Positions 50,425-59,172 of a stretch of DNA of 64,000 bases are shown here, one piece after another. The stretch comes from Kitasatospora paranensis (GTDB lineage: Bacteria > Actinomycetota > Actinomycetes > Streptomycetales > Streptomycetaceae). The position numbers were made by a program, and so were the translations under genes. The notes below the pieces were generated by a model. It was not told the DNA's origin and did not search any database. It saw only the letters and a list, made by a program, of their open reading frames with translations. Where the stretch lies: NCBI RefSeq assembly GCF_039544005.1, contig NZ_BAABKV010000001.1, positions 992,001 to 1,056,000 of the forward strand. The letters are read 5' to 3'. The first letter of the stretch is position 1. Each line of letters begins with the position of its first letter.

Positions 50425-50795
50425 CGGTGCCGGCCCTCGGCCCTGGCCCGCCGGAGTGCAGCCGCCACGGCGACGGCCGCGATGCCCCGCCCCTGGAACG
50501 GAGGCAGCACGTTCCAGCCCATCTCGTACACCGTCTCCTGCTGCCAGACGCGTTCGCCGTATCCGACGGTGCCGACCGCCGTGCGGTCGGGCAGCAGCGC
50601 GATGCTGAACATGCACCCCTTGCCCGCCGGGACGAAGTCCAGGTAGCGGCGGTGCCGGTGGAGCAACTGCTCCTCGGTCTCCGGGCCGCCCACGTGCTTC
50701 TTCATCACCGGGGTGTTCACGCGGCGCAGCAGTCCGAGGTCGCCCTCGGTCCACGGCTCGATCCGTACGTCCGCCCCGCTCACCCGATCGGCCAT
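50265..50795 (-). CDS. GNAT family N-acetyltransferase
   Basis: 176 residues. The acetyl-CoA-binding motif is in LPPFQGRGIAAVAVAAALRRA, and VDNPASNAVCRAAGFTLVGE is the typical GNAT motif B region. It is of the RimJ/RimL-like subgroup, which acetylates small molecules or protein N-termini. The target is unknown. Confidence 0.88.
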   Translation of the reverse strand: MADRVSGADVRIEPWTEGDLGLLRRVNTPVMKKHVGGPETEEQLLHRHRRYLDFVPAGKGCMFSIALLPDRTAVGTVGYGERVWQQETVYEMGWNVLPPFQGRGIAAVAVAAALRRARAEGRHRHLHAFPSVDNPASNAVCRAAGFTLVGECAFEFPPGSWMRSNDWRIDLAAIED

Positions 50796-51005
50796 CGCCC
50801 GCCCTCTCCCTCGCCCTCGCCTCTCGCCGTACGGCGCCCCTGGCCGACGACGACGCCAGGGCACCCCACGACACCCCGGGACACCCGGTCCGCCCGGTCC
50901 GCCGCACCGGCGCCCGGCGCGGCCGATGGGCAGGACCCTAGTCGGTGCCGCCGGCGGGGACAGGTGAATATCGTGGCCGATCGGGAGGCCTGCGGCGGCG
51001 CGGAC

Positions 51006-51467
51006 TCAGGCCTTCAGAGCGGCCGCGGTGATCGCGCGGTTCTTGAGCGGGCTGGAGTACACGACGGTGGTGGTCACGGAGCCGAGTCCGGCGATCCGGC
51101 CGGTGGTCTGCTCCAGGTGCCGCATCGAGCGGGCGACGACCTTGAGGATGAAGCAGTCGTCGCCGGTCACGTGGTGGGCCTCGATGATCTCCGGCGTCGT
51201 CGCGACGAGGTCGTGGAAGGGCTTGTAGTTGCCGGTGGGATAGCGGAGCCGGACGAACGCGAGGATGTCGAGTCCGAGGCGCTCGGGGTCGACGACGGCC
51301 GCGTAGCCGGCGATCACGCCGCTCTCCTCCAGCCGCCGAACGCGTTCGGTGACGGCACTGGCGGACATCGAGACGGCACGAGCGAGCTCGGCGTAGCTGG
51401 CCCGGCCGTCGCGCTGGAGGGCCTCCAGGATGCGCATGTCGACGTCGTCCGTGGAATGAGCGGTCAT
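51006..51467 (-). CDS. Lrp/AsnC family transcriptional regulator
   Basis: 153 residues. N-terminal helix-turn-helix (DVDMRILEALQRDGRASYAELARAVSMSASAVTERVRRLEESGVI) and a C-terminal RAM/AsnC ligand domain (HHVTGDDCFILKVVARSMRHLE). Divergent from the rhodanese gene with a 93-base gap, so it probably controls that gene and itself in response to an amino acid. Confidence 0.93.
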   Translation of the reverse strand: MTAHSTDDVDMRILEALQRDGRASYAELARAVSMSASAVTERVRRLEESGVIAGYAAVVDPERLGLDILAFVRLRYPTGNYKPFHDLVATTPEIIEAHHVTGDDCFILKVVARSMRHLEQTTGRIAGLGSVTTTVVYSSPLKNRAITAAALKA

Positions 51468-51560
51468 GGCAGATGAATACCGGGGAATCACCGGCCGATC
51501 AAGTCCCTGGGCGGCGTTCGTCGGTTCTCCTGCCGGCCGCCGCGTCATAGCGTTACGGGC

Positions 51561-52034
51561 ATGACGATCACCGACACCAGCGCGGCGCTCAGCACGCCGC
51601 CCGCGGCCCCGGCCGAGGCCGTTGCCTTCTTCACGGCGCGACTGACCTTCCAGGCGGACGTCTCCGACGTGCACGCGTCCCTCGGCTCCGGCCGCCCCGG
51701 GTTCGTCCTGCTCGACTCCCGCGGGGCAGCGGGCTGGCAGCAGGGGCACATTCCGGGTGCGCTGCACCTGCCCACCGCGGACATCGCCGCCCGGGCTGCC
51801 GACCTGCTGGACCCTGCCGTCCCGGTCATCACCTACTGCTGGGGCCCGGGCTGCGACGGGGCGACCCGCTCCGCACTGGCCCTGGCCCTGCTCGGCTACC
51901 GCGTCAAGGAGATGATCGGCGGCATCGAGTACTGGATCCGCGAGGGCTTCCCGCTGGAGACGGCGGCCGGTGTGCAGCAGCGCCCGGCGGACCCGCTGAC
52001 CGCACCGATCGGCTCGATCACCTGCGCCTGCTGA
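51561..52034 (+). CDS. Rhodanese-like protein
   Basis: 157 residues with one rhodanese domain: VLLDSRGAAGWQQGHIPGALHLP and active-site loop TYCWGPGCDGA with the catalytic cysteine. A C-terminal CAC lies at the very end and could be metal- or sulfur-linked. Rhodaneses carry sulfane sulfur. The divergent Lrp regulator suggests link to cysteine or another amino acid. Confidence 0.88.
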   Translation: MTITDTSAALSTPPAAPAEAVAFFTARLTFQADVSDVHASLGSGRPGFVLLDSRGAAGWQQGHIPGALHLPTADIAARAADLLDPAVPVITYCWGPGCDGATRSALALALLGYRVKEMIGGIEYWIREGFPLETAAGVQQRPADPLTAPIGSITCAC

Positions 52035-52040
52035 CGCACC

Positions 52041-52072
52041 CGGGGCCTTCCGGGCGGCTCCGGAAGGCCCCG
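52041..52072. terminator. Bidirectional hairpin between rhodanese and sigma-factor genes
   Basis: Perfect 13-base arms (52041-52053 with 52060-52072) around a 6-base loop, filling the gap between two converging stops. Confidence 0.75.
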
Positions 52073-52089
52073 CGCCTCCCGACGCCCGC

Positions 52090-53070
52090 TCAGCCCGGCA
52101 GCGGGCGGGCCTCGTCGGCGAGGACCGGCGCCAGGCCGAAGGCGGCGAACAGCTCCTGGTCCTGGAAGACGGTGGTGCGGGTGATCATTCCTCGGGCGAC
52201 GGTGAAGACCTGGATGGTGTGCATACGGTGGACGCCGTCGGGCCCGCACAGGTAGGCGGCGACCGCCGGCTGGCCGTTGGCACCGATCGGGACCATCCGC
52301 CAGTCGGTGCCGCGCAGGCGGAAGGCCCGCTGCAGGAAGCCGACGTAGTCGTCGGGGCCGACGTACCAGTTGAGGAACGGCGGCATCTCCAGCACCACGT
52401 CCTCGGCGAGCAGCGTCCGCAGCGTCTCCAGGTCCGCGTTCCGGAAGGCCGCGACGTAGCGGTCCAGCAGCGCCCGCTCCTCACGGCCGGCGGGCTCGCG
52501 GACCTCGTCCTCGCGCAGCCCCGTCGCGGCGAGGCGCGCCCTGGCCCGCTGCAGTGCGCTGTTGACGGCCGCCGGGGTCATCTCCAGTGCCCGGGCCGCC
52601 TCGGCCACCGGCCAGTCGAGCACCTCGCGCAGCACGAGGACGGCGCGCTGCCGGGCGGGCAGGTACTGGAGTGCGGCCACCAGGGCCAGCCGCAGGCCGT
52701 CCGCGGCCCCCGGTTCGCCCTCGGGATGGGGGAAGGGCTGCAGCCAGGGCACCCCCTCGCCCCTGACGAGCGGCGCGTCGGGATCGCCGTCCGGGCCGGC
52801 GCCCAGCCCGGAGGGCAGCGGCCGCCTGGCCCGCTGTTCCAGCGCGGACAGGCAGACGTTGGTGGCGATCCGGTACAGCCAGGTGCGCACCGACGCACGG
52901 GCCGGGTCGTACCCGTCCCAGGCGCGCCAGGCGCGCAGCCAGGTCTCCTGGAGCAGGTCCTCCGCGTCGTGGACGGAGCCCAGCATGCGGTAGCAGTACG
53001 CGAGCAGCTCCCGCCGCACGGGCTCGGTGCGGGTCGCGAAATCCTCGCCGGTGGCCATGGTGGCGATCAT
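52090..53070 (-). CDS. ECF RNA polymerase sigma factor with C-terminal SnoaL-like domain
   Basis: 326 residues. Sigma region 2 (LLAYCYRMLGSVHDAEDLLQETWLRAWRAW) and region 4 (LPARQRAVLVLREVLDWPVAEAARALEMTPAAVNSALQRARARL) are followed by an NTF2/SnoaL-like domain from about residue 200 (LLDRYVAAFRNADLETLRTLLAEDVVLEMPP). Sigma factors of this design (SigJ/TIGR02960-like) lack a classical anti-sigma factor; the extension is thought to regulate activity. A separate SnoaL-like protein is encoded just upstream in the same direction. Confidence 0.92.
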   Translation of the reverse strand: MIATMATGEDFATRTEPVRRELLAYCYRMLGSVHDAEDLLQETWLRAWRAWDGYDPARASVRTWLYRIATNVCLSALEQRARRPLPSGLGAGPDGDPDAPLVRGEGVPWLQPFPHPEGEPGAADGLRLALVAALQYLPARQRAVLVLREVLDWPVAEAARALEMTPAAVNSALQRARARLAATGLREDEVREPAGREERALLDRYVAAFRNADLETLRTLLAEDVVLEMPPFLNWYVGPDDYVGFLQRAFRLRGTDWRMVPIGANGQPAVAAYLCGPDGVHRMHTIQVFTVARGMITRTTVFQDQELFAAFGLAPVLADEARPLPG

Positions 53071-53126
53071 CTCAGGTGCTCCTGGTGTGCGGGGGCGAAC
53101 GGCCGCCCCGGCGGCCGGGCCCGACC

Positions 53127-53183
53127 GTGATGGTCGGGCCGGGCCGTGGTGGTCGGGCCGGGCCGTGGTGGTCGGGCCGGGCC
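53127..53183. repeat. Three 19-bp tandem repeats
   Basis: GTGGTGGTCGGGCCGGGCC repeats at 53127 (one mismatch), 53146 and 53165, in the gap between the SnoaL-like and sigma-factor genes. No gene lies in the gap. Confidence 0.85.
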
Positions 53184-53244
53184 GTGCGGGCGGTGAGACC
53201 GTGGCGATCGGCCGGACTCCGGCGGTCCGACCGGACGGCGGTGG

Positions 53245-53673
53245 TCAGGCCGGGCTGTTGTGGTACGCCGCGACCTGCCAGCCGTCCCCGGCCCGGGTCA
53301 GGGTCCAGGTCGCCAGCAGCAGGCGGTCGGCCGGCACGCCCTGCTCCCCTGCCATCACCACGCCGCCCCTGGACACCACCACCACGGTGTCCTCCCCCAG
53401 CCGGCGGATGCTCTGCACCTCGTCGACGACGCGGGAGCCCTTGAGCGGGCCGGCGAAGCGGGCGGCCATCCGGTCGCGGAGGACCGTCCGGCCCTCGCCG
53501 AACGAACCCGGCGCGACCGAGGTCACGTCCTCGGTGAAGTGGGCGGCGAAGGCGTCGGCGTCGTTGTCGGCCCAGGCCGTGTACAGACCCGCGAGCACGG
53601 CCCGGGCGGCCTCCTCCGCGGGGCGGGTCGCGGTGGGCGCCGCGCTGCCGCGGTACGTGTCGGTGCTGTTCAT
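53245..53673 (-). CDS. SgcJ/EcaC-type SnoaL-like protein
   Basis: 142 residues with the NTF2-like fold pattern: VLAGLYTAWADNDADAFAAHFTEDVTSVAPG, FAGPLKGSRVVDEVQSIR and WTLTRAGDGWQVAAYHNSP at the end. GGGAGGA lies before the ATG. Probably co-transcribed with the downstream sigma factor, whose C-terminal domain has the same fold, so the two may interact. Confidence 0.85.
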   Translation of the reverse strand: MNSTDTYRGSAAPTATRPAEEAARAVLAGLYTAWADNDADAFAAHFTEDVTSVAPGSFGEGRTVLRDRMAARFAGPLKGSRVVDEVQSIRRLGEDTVVVVSRGGVVMAGEQGVPADRLLLATWTLTRAGDGWQVAAYHNSPA

Positions 53674-53845
53674 GTCGGTCCTCCCGGTGCGGTCGCCCGT
53701 CGGCCGGGCGGCCGACGGTTCACCGGTACATACCGACGGGGAGGGCCCGCGTCATCGGCCTCGGCCGAACGTGTCGCACCTCTTCCGAGGCCCCTGCGAT
53801 CCGGGTGCCCGGCGGGGCGGGCCGCCGGGCACCGGCCGGGCGGTG

Positions 53846-54457
53846 TCAGACGGCCTGGACGGCGGCGAACCGCTGCGCCACGTCCGTCCAGTCGACGACG
53901 TCCCACAGGCGGGTGACGTAGTCGGGGCGGACGTTCCTGTACTGCAGGTAGTAGGCGTGCTCCCAAGCGTCGAAGGCGAGCAGCGGGGTGGTGCCCTGGC
54001 CGACGTTGCCGTGGTGGTCGTAGACCTGTTCGACGATCAGGCGCCGGCCGAGCGGCTCCCAGGAGAGGATGCCCCAGCCGGAGCCCTGGACGCCGACGGT
54101 GGCGGCGGTGAGCTGCTTCCTGAAGGCCTCGAAGCCGCCGAAGTGCTCCTCGATCGCGTCGCCGAGGGCGCCGTCGGGGCGGTCGCCGCCGTCCGGGGAG
54201 AGGTTCTCCCAGAAGAGCGAGTGCAGGACGTGGCCGGACAGGTGGAAGGCCAGGGTCTTCTGCAGGCCCACCAGGCTGCCGAATTGCTCCTCGGCGCGGG
54301 CCTCGGCGAGCTGTTCCAGAGTCGTGTTGGCCCCGTTCACGTAGGCCAGGTGGTGCTTGGAGTGGTGCAGCTCCAGGATCTCGGCCGACATGGCCCGCTC
54401 GAGTGCGGAGTAGTCGTACGGCAGGTCGGGAAGTACGTAGGCGCCCATCCGGGACAC
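53846..54457 (-). CDS. sodF: Fe/Mn superoxide dismutase
   Basis: 203 residues. [34 protein letters not shown] carries the first metal His, [12 protein letters not shown] the second, and [11 protein letters not shown] the Asp and third His. The protein converts superoxide to hydrogen peroxide and oxygen. GTG 54457 is taken as the start because AAGGGG lies 5 bases before it; ATG 54448 is the alternative. A probable Nur box upstream supports the nickel-repressed SodF type rather than a constitutive enzyme. Confidence 0.93.
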   Translation of the reverse strand: MSRMGAYVLPDLPYDYSALERAMSAEILELHHSKHHLAYVNGANTTLEQLAEARAEEQFGSLVGLQKTLAFHLSGHVLHSLFWENLSPDGGDRPDGALGDAIEEHFGGFEAFRKQLTAATVGVQGSGWGILSWEPLGRRLIVEQVYDHHGNVGQGTTPLLAFDAWEHAYYLQYRNVRPDYVTRLWDVVDWTDVAQRFAAVQAV

Positions 54458-54497
54458 GGCCCCTTTCGAAGATGACGATCATGCCGGGGCAACACTA

Positions 54498-54514
54498 TTG
54501 CACATCACTTGCAA
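54498..54514 (-). promoter_or_regulatory. Probable Nur (nickel-responsive Fur-family) box
   Basis: TTGCAC-ATCAC-TTGCAA, two half-sites separated by five bases, begins about 40 bases upstream of the sodF start. This matches the TTGCAA-N5-TTGCAA arrangement known for Streptomyces Nur, which represses sodF when nickel is available. The AT-rich setting contrasts with the flanks. Confidence 0.7.
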
Positions 54515-54720
54515 CTGCGATGGAGATGCTTCAGCATGTTCTGTGTGGGGCCGGGGCATCGGCCTTCCGGACGGCACGCCCTCGCGGGCTCCCGTCCTTC
54601 CGACCGACGATCGTCTTCCCAACCGGCGCCCGCCGGGACGTGCGCGCCGGCCCCGCGCAGACCCCGTGCCAGGACCGGTGACCGGGCGACCGGCGCCGGG
54701 CGTTCGTGCCGTCCGCCCGC

Positions 54721-55655
54721 TCAGGGCGCCTCGTGCGCGGACACCAGCGGACGGGCCGCGTCCGGCTCCGGCGCCGCACGCTCCCCGGCACGGGTCGCGC
54801 CCACACCGGCCGCCACCACGAGGGCGACGCCCGCGGCCGCGAGCGGGGCGGGGACTTGGCCGAGGATCAGCAGACCCATGACCAGCGCGATCGCGGGCTC
54901 CAGACTCATCAGGGTGCCGAAGGCGGAGCTGGTCATCCGGCGCAGGGCGAGGAACTCCAGACTGAACGGCAGCACGATGCTCAGCGCCGCGAGCCCCAGC
55001 ATGGCGGCGAGCAGCGGCCAGGTCACCCGCCCCAGGCCGGCGGGCGCGGCCACCAGCACGCCGAGGACACCGGCCACCGGGATGGAGACGGCCAGGCCGT
55101 TCAGCCCGGTGACCCGGTCGCCCACCCGCTGCGTGAGCAGGATGTACGCGGCCCAGCAGGCAGCGGCGGCCAGCGCGAAGACCAGTCCCACCGGATCGAC
55201 ACCGCCGTGCCAGGGCTCGGTGAGCAGCACCACCCCGGCGGCCGCCAGCCCCGTCCAACGCCTGCGCCCGCCGCCGGCCCCCACAACGAGACGCCCAGCG
55301 GCCCGAGGAACTCCAGCGCGCTCGCGGTGCCGAGCGGCAGGCGCGCGATGGCGAGCATGAAGAACAGCATCAGGCCGGCGGTCACGCCACCCAGCAGGAC
55401 GCACGCCGACAGGTCCCGCCGGGCGAAGTCGCGGGGCCGCGGCCGGACGAGGACCAGCAGCAGGACCCCGGCCCAGGCCAGGCGCAGACCGGCCGTGCCC
55501 AGCGCACCGAGGCGGTCGAACAGCGGCACCGACAGGGCCAGCCCCAACTGCACGCTGAGCATCGATCCGACGGCCATCAGGGCCCCGGCCTCGGCCCCGC
55601 GCGGGCGGCGGGCGGCCCGGGCGCGGGCGCGGAAGGGAGTGTGCGGCGAGCTCAT
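54721..55655 (-). CDS. EamA family transporter, RhtA-like (one apparent frameshift)
   Basis: About 311 residues with roughly ten membrane helices in two EamA repeats. First repeat: [41 protein letters not shown]; second: [25 protein letters not shown] and [37 protein letters not shown]. The [17 protein letters not shown] pattern resembles threonine/homoserine exporter RhtA. The frame changes at about 55275-55292 by one missing base. Divergent from a LysR gene, the usual arrangement for its regulator. Confidence 0.87.
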
Positions 55656-55739
55656 GCCGTCCAGTAGACGTCTCCGGGTTCGTTCACGTCCACGTGTCGA
55701 TCATGGATGATCCGTTCGGGAATCCTGAACAATGGGGCG

Positions 55740-56627
55740 ATGGAGACCCGACGACTGCACCTGCTGGTGGAACTGTCCCGACTGGGGTCGATGCGCGCGG
55801 TCGCCGACGTGGTGGGCGCCACCACGTCGACGGTGTCGCAGCAGATCGCCGCGCTCGCGCGCGAGATGGGCACCGCCCTGATCGAGCCGGACGGGCGCCG
55901 GGTCCGGCTCACGCCGGCGGGCCGCCGGCTGGCCGAGCACGCCGTGACGATCCTCGCCGAGGTCGAGGCGGCGCATCTCGACCTCGGCCCGGGCGCGGAG
56001 CCGAACGGCACCCTGCGGATCGCGGGGTTCGCCACCGCCATCCGCGCGCACCTGCTGCCGATCGTCGCGGGGCTCGCCGTCAGCCATCCCCGGGTGAGCG
56101 TGCTGATCCGCGAGCACGAGCCCGCCGAGGCACTGGCGCTGCTGGCCACCGACGAGGCGGACCTGGCCCTCACCTACGACTACACCCTGGCGCCGGCCGC
56201 CACCGACCCCACCGTGCACACGACCCCGCTGTGGACCGCGCGGTGGGGGCTGGGCATTCCGGCGCAGGCCGACGCCGGCCCGGGGCCGGCCTCGGAGGTC
56301 TTCGCCCGGTTCGCCGGGCAGGACTGGATCGTCAACTCCCGCAACACCGCGGACGAGACCGTCGTCCGGGCCCTGGGCTCGATGGCGGGCTTCACGCCCC
56401 GCGTCACGCACCGCGCGGACAGTCTCGACCTCGTCCAGGACATGATCACCGCCGGTCTCGGCGTGGGCCTGCTGCCGCTCGGCAGCGCCACGCACCCCGG
56501 GGTGCGGACCGTCCCGCTCACCGCCCCCGACGTGGTCCTGCGCGCCTACGCCGCAGCCCGCCACGGCCGCCTGAACTGGCCACCCCTCACCCTGGTCACA
56601 ACCCTCCTCACCCGCCAGGCCCCCTGA
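55740..56627 (+). CDS. LysR family transcriptional regulator
   Basis: 295 residues. Helix-turn-helix near the start (LLVELSRLGSMRAVADVVGATTSTVSQQIAALAREMG) and a periplasmic-binding-protein-like ligand domain (TLRIAGFATAIRAHLLPIVAGLAVSHPRV). It lies 84 bases from the start of the divergent EamA gene, so it most likely controls export through that protein. Confidence 0.93.
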   Translation: METRRLHLLVELSRLGSMRAVADVVGATTSTVSQQIAALAREMGTALIEPDGRRVRLTPAGRRLAEHAVTILAEVEAAHLDLGPGAEPNGTLRIAGFATAIRAHLLPIVAGLAVSHPRVSVLIREHEPAEALALLATDEADLALTYDYTLAPAATDPTVHTTPLWTARWGLGIPAQADAGPGPASEVFARFAGQDWIVNSRNTADETVVRALGSMAGFTPRVTHRADSLDLVQDMITAGLGVGLLPLGSATHPGVRTVPLTAPDVVLRAYAAARHGRLNWPPLTLVTTLLTRQAP

Positions 56628-56786
56628 GGCCGGCCCTCCGCCCGATCCCCAAGGCATCAACAGCCGGGCCCACCCGGCACGTACGGCGCTACGCTGCGGC
56701 CATGATCTTCTCCTTGGCATCAGGCATCTAGGATTGCCGGACGGTCCGTCAGGCGGCCGATCCGCCCGAGGCACGAGAGAGCTCCC

Positions 56787-57377
56787 ATGGCGACCGTCCA
56801 GCACACCACCATCACGCCGACCAAGCTGGAGCTCCTCACCGCGTGGCTGCCTGCGCAGCCCTGGTACTCGGGCCACGCCGGGGCGCCGGAGCTGGTCAAG
56901 GCCGGCGGCTTCCGGCTGGACGACCCGGAGGGCGAGGTCGGGATCGAGTTCCTGGTGGTCGTGGACACCGCCGCCCCCGAGCACGTGGCCTACCTGGCGC
57001 CGATGGGCTACCGCGGCGCCGCGTACGACGGCGCGTCCCGTGCGGCACTGATCGGCACCTGCGAGCACGGCGAGCTCGGCACCCGGTGGATCTACGACGG
57101 CGTCCACGATCCCGTGGTGACGGCACAGTTGCGGGCGCTGCTGCGCGGCGAGGCGGTGCCGCAGCACCAGAACCAGAGCGACACCCCCGACCTCACCGTC
57201 CAGGTCCACGGCGCCGGCCTCCACGCGGGCGACGTCCGGATCCGGCGCGTCCTGCAGCCGGCGCAGGCCGACGGGACGACCCCCGTGCGCCTCGTCGCGG
57301 GCTGGACCTGGCCGGACGGGACTCCCGCGCGTGGGGTCTTCGCAACCGCCGTCCAGGAGCAGCCCGGCCGCGGCTGA
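56787..57377 (+). CDS. Maltokinase N-terminal cap-like domain protein
   Basis: 196 residues beginning MATVQHTTITPTKLELLTAWLPAQPWYSG. KAGGFRLDDPEGEVGIEFLVVVDTA and LIGTCEHGELGTRWIYDGVHDP match a family of free-standing Mak_N_cap-like proteins common in Streptomyces, often mislabelled as alpha-glucan branching proteins. No kinase domain follows. Role unknown. Confidence 0.8.
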   Translation: MATVQHTTITPTKLELLTAWLPAQPWYSGHAGAPELVKAGGFRLDDPEGEVGIEFLVVVDTAAPEHVAYLAPMGYRGAAYDGASRAALIGTCEHGELGTRWIYDGVHDPVVTAQLRALLRGEAVPQHQNQSDTPDLTVQVHGAGLHAGDVRIRRVLQPAQADGTTPVRLVAGWTWPDGTPARGVFATAVQEQPGRG

Positions 57378-57391
57378 CGGGCAGAGCCGGG

Positions 57392-58231
57392 TCAGTCCGC
57401 CCGCCGGACACCGATCTCGCGCAGGAAGTCCACGAGGATCCGGGTGAATCCCTGCGGCTGCTCCATCGTCGTGTAGTGGCCGGCGCCGTCCAGCGACGCG
57501 GTGCGGCCGTCGGGGACGATGTCCATCAGGGCGGTGACGGTGTCGAGCAGCGCAGGCACCTCGAAGGCACCGTTGACGGCCAGCACGGGGACGGCGATGC
57601 CCCTGGCGCGGGAGGCCAGGTCCTCGACCGGCACGCGGTGGTCCGGCTCGTCCGGGGTGTGCTTCATCAGGGTGTTCAGGGCCATCGCACGGACCTGCGC
57701 CACGACCGCCGGGTCGACCTCGTCGACGCCGCGCTCCGGCCCGGCGATCCACTCGACGAAACCGTCGAGGTAGCCGTGGACATCTCCGCCGGCCATCGCC
57801 GCACCCTGCCGCCCGGCGACGGCGGCCGACCAGGGGTCGGTGAGGTCCGGCTCGCCCAGACCCCGGCCGCTGACGACCAGGGCGCGCACCAGCTCCGGGT
57901 GGGCGACGGCCGTGTCGATGCCGATCAGCGCACCCATCGAGACGCCCACCAGCACGACCTGACGCAGCCCCAGGTGCCGCAGCAGGTCCGCGAGGTCGTC
58001 GGCCTGCCGGAACGGCCCGCTCGCGTTGGCGGAACGGCCGTGGCCTCGGGCGTCGGGCGCGATCACCCGGTGGCCGAGGGCGGTCAGGCCCGGAATCAGG
58101 TTGTCGAACTGCGTGCTGTCCACGAACACGCTGTGCAGGAGCACCAGCACCTCGCCGTCGCGTGGCCCCTCGTCGCGGTAGGCGAGCAGGCCGTCGGTGG
58201 ACCGGAAGGTCTCGAACGCAATCTCCATCAT
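57392..58231 (-). CDS. Alpha/beta hydrolase
   Basis: About 280 residues. Oxyanion-hole region LVLLHSVFVDSTQFDNLIPGL, nucleophile elbow GVSMGAL with catalytic Ser, and a His near the end in DGAGHYTTMEQP. The substrate may be an ester or lactone. The ATG at 58229-58231 lies inside an operator palindrome and has no ribosome binding site, so the mRNA may be leaderless. It is divergent from a MarR regulator. Confidence 0.9.
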   Translation of the reverse strand: MMEIAFETFRSTDGLLAYRDEGPRDGEVLVLLHSVFVDSTQFDNLIPGLTALGHRVIAPDARGHGRSANASGPFRQADDLADLLRHLGLRQVVLVGVSMGALIGIDTAVAHPELVRALVVSGRGLGEPDLTDPWSAAVAGRQGAAMAGGDVHGYLDGFVEWIAGPERGVDEVDPAVVAQVRAMALNTLMKHTPDEPDHRVPVEDLASRARGIAVPVLAVNGAFEVPALLDTVTALMDIVPDGRTASLDGAGHYTTMEQPQGFTRILVDFLREIGVRRAD

Positions 58232-58279
58232 GACAACCAAGGTGTCATGACGGAGCGAGAATGGCAACCCGGTTGTCAT
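58229..58279. promoter_or_regulatory. Paired MarR-type operators
   Basis: Two related palindromes: 58229-58249 with perfect 7-base arms CATGACA/TGTCATG, and 58261-58279, ATGGCAACC-C-GGTTGTCAT (8 of 9 pairs). The outer arms ATGACAACC (58230-58238) and GGTTGTCAT (58271-58279) are also exact reverse complements. They fill the gap between the hydrolase and marR starts, so one regulator could control both. Confidence 0.75.
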
Positions 58280-58300
58280 GTGGTGTGAGACAGTGGTGCC

Positions 58301-58792
58301 GTGACCGAACCGGCCCCCGAACCCCTCTCCCCCGACCTGCTGCCCGGACGCCTGATGGAAGTCTTCGCGCTCGTCGGCCCGCTCTACCGCCGCGTCCAGC
58401 GCCGCATCGAACTCGACGCCGCCCAGGGCGTCTCCGTGGGCGTGCGCGCCGTCCTGGACCTGCTCCGCGAGAACGGCCCGATGACCGTCCCGCAGATGGG
58501 CCGGGCCCAGTCACTGAGCCGCCAGTTCGTCCAGCGCATGGTCAACGACGCCGCGGAGCGCCACCTCGTCGAGAGCATCCCCAACCCCGCGCACCGACGC
58601 TCCTCGCTGATCCGGCTGACCGACGACGGCCGCGCGGCGATCACCGTTATCACCACCCGCGAGCACACCCTGCTCCGCCGGGCCGGCGGCGACCTCACCG
58701 ACGCCGACATCACCGCCTGCGTGCACGTCCTGGCCCGGATGCTGGAACTCTTCGACGACGTCGACCTCACCGACGCCGAACCGCCCTGTTAG
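58301..58792 (+). CDS. MarR family transcriptional regulator
   Basis: 163 residues from GTG 58301. Winged helix region: SVGVRAVLDLLRENGPMTVPQMGRAQSLSRQFVQRMVNDAAERHLVE, and wing NPAHRRSSLIRLTDDGRA. It probably represses the divergent hydrolase gene and itself through the paired operators between them, and releases on binding a phenolic or other small ligand. Confidence 0.93.
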   Translation: MTEPAPEPLSPDLLPGRLMEVFALVGPLYRRVQRRIELDAAQGVSVGVRAVLDLLRENGPMTVPQMGRAQSLSRQFVQRMVNDAAERHLVESIPNPAHRRSSLIRLTDDGRAAITVITTREHTLLRRAGGDLTDADITACVHVLARMLELFDDVDLTDAEPPC

Positions 58793-58806
58793 CGGACCAG
58801 GGGGTG

Positions 58807-59025
58807 TCAACCCTCCCGGGGCGGAGCGGCCTTGTCGGCGGTCGGGGGCCAGGGCCGCTCACCGGTCTCGCAGTGGTAGCACCGGGCGACGCGGTCGTCG
58901 TGGTTGTACCACTCGTGCGCCCCGCAGTCCTGCGTGCCCTTGCCGAGGATGCCCCGATCCACGAGGCACCAGGGCAGGAGCGTGCGCATACGCGTGCGCC
59001 ACCGGTACCGGCCTGTCCCGCTCAC
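58807..59025 (-). CDS. Small Cys/His-rich protein
   Basis: 72 residues or fewer (an internal Met gives about 61). Contains DCGAHEWYNHDDRVARCYHCETGERPW, in pieces CGAHEW and CYHC, a pattern compatible with a zinc ribbon. Similar small conserved proteins of unknown function occur in Streptomyces. The converging marR gene ends 15 bases away. Confidence 0.65.
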   Translation of the reverse strand: MSGTGRYRWRTRMRTLLPWCLVDRGILGKGTQDCGAHEWYNHDDRVARCYHCETGERPWPPTADKAAPPREG

Positions 59026-59172
59026 CCCCGGAGGCTACCGGAGCCCGGGGGCCGGAGGGCCGGAGGGCCGGGCCTCCCGGGTCGACGGTCCGGGCAGCAC
59101 CACCACCGGCGCCCCGCCGACCCGCCGACCCGCCGATCCACCGCTCGCCGCTCGCCGCTCGCCGTTCGCCCG

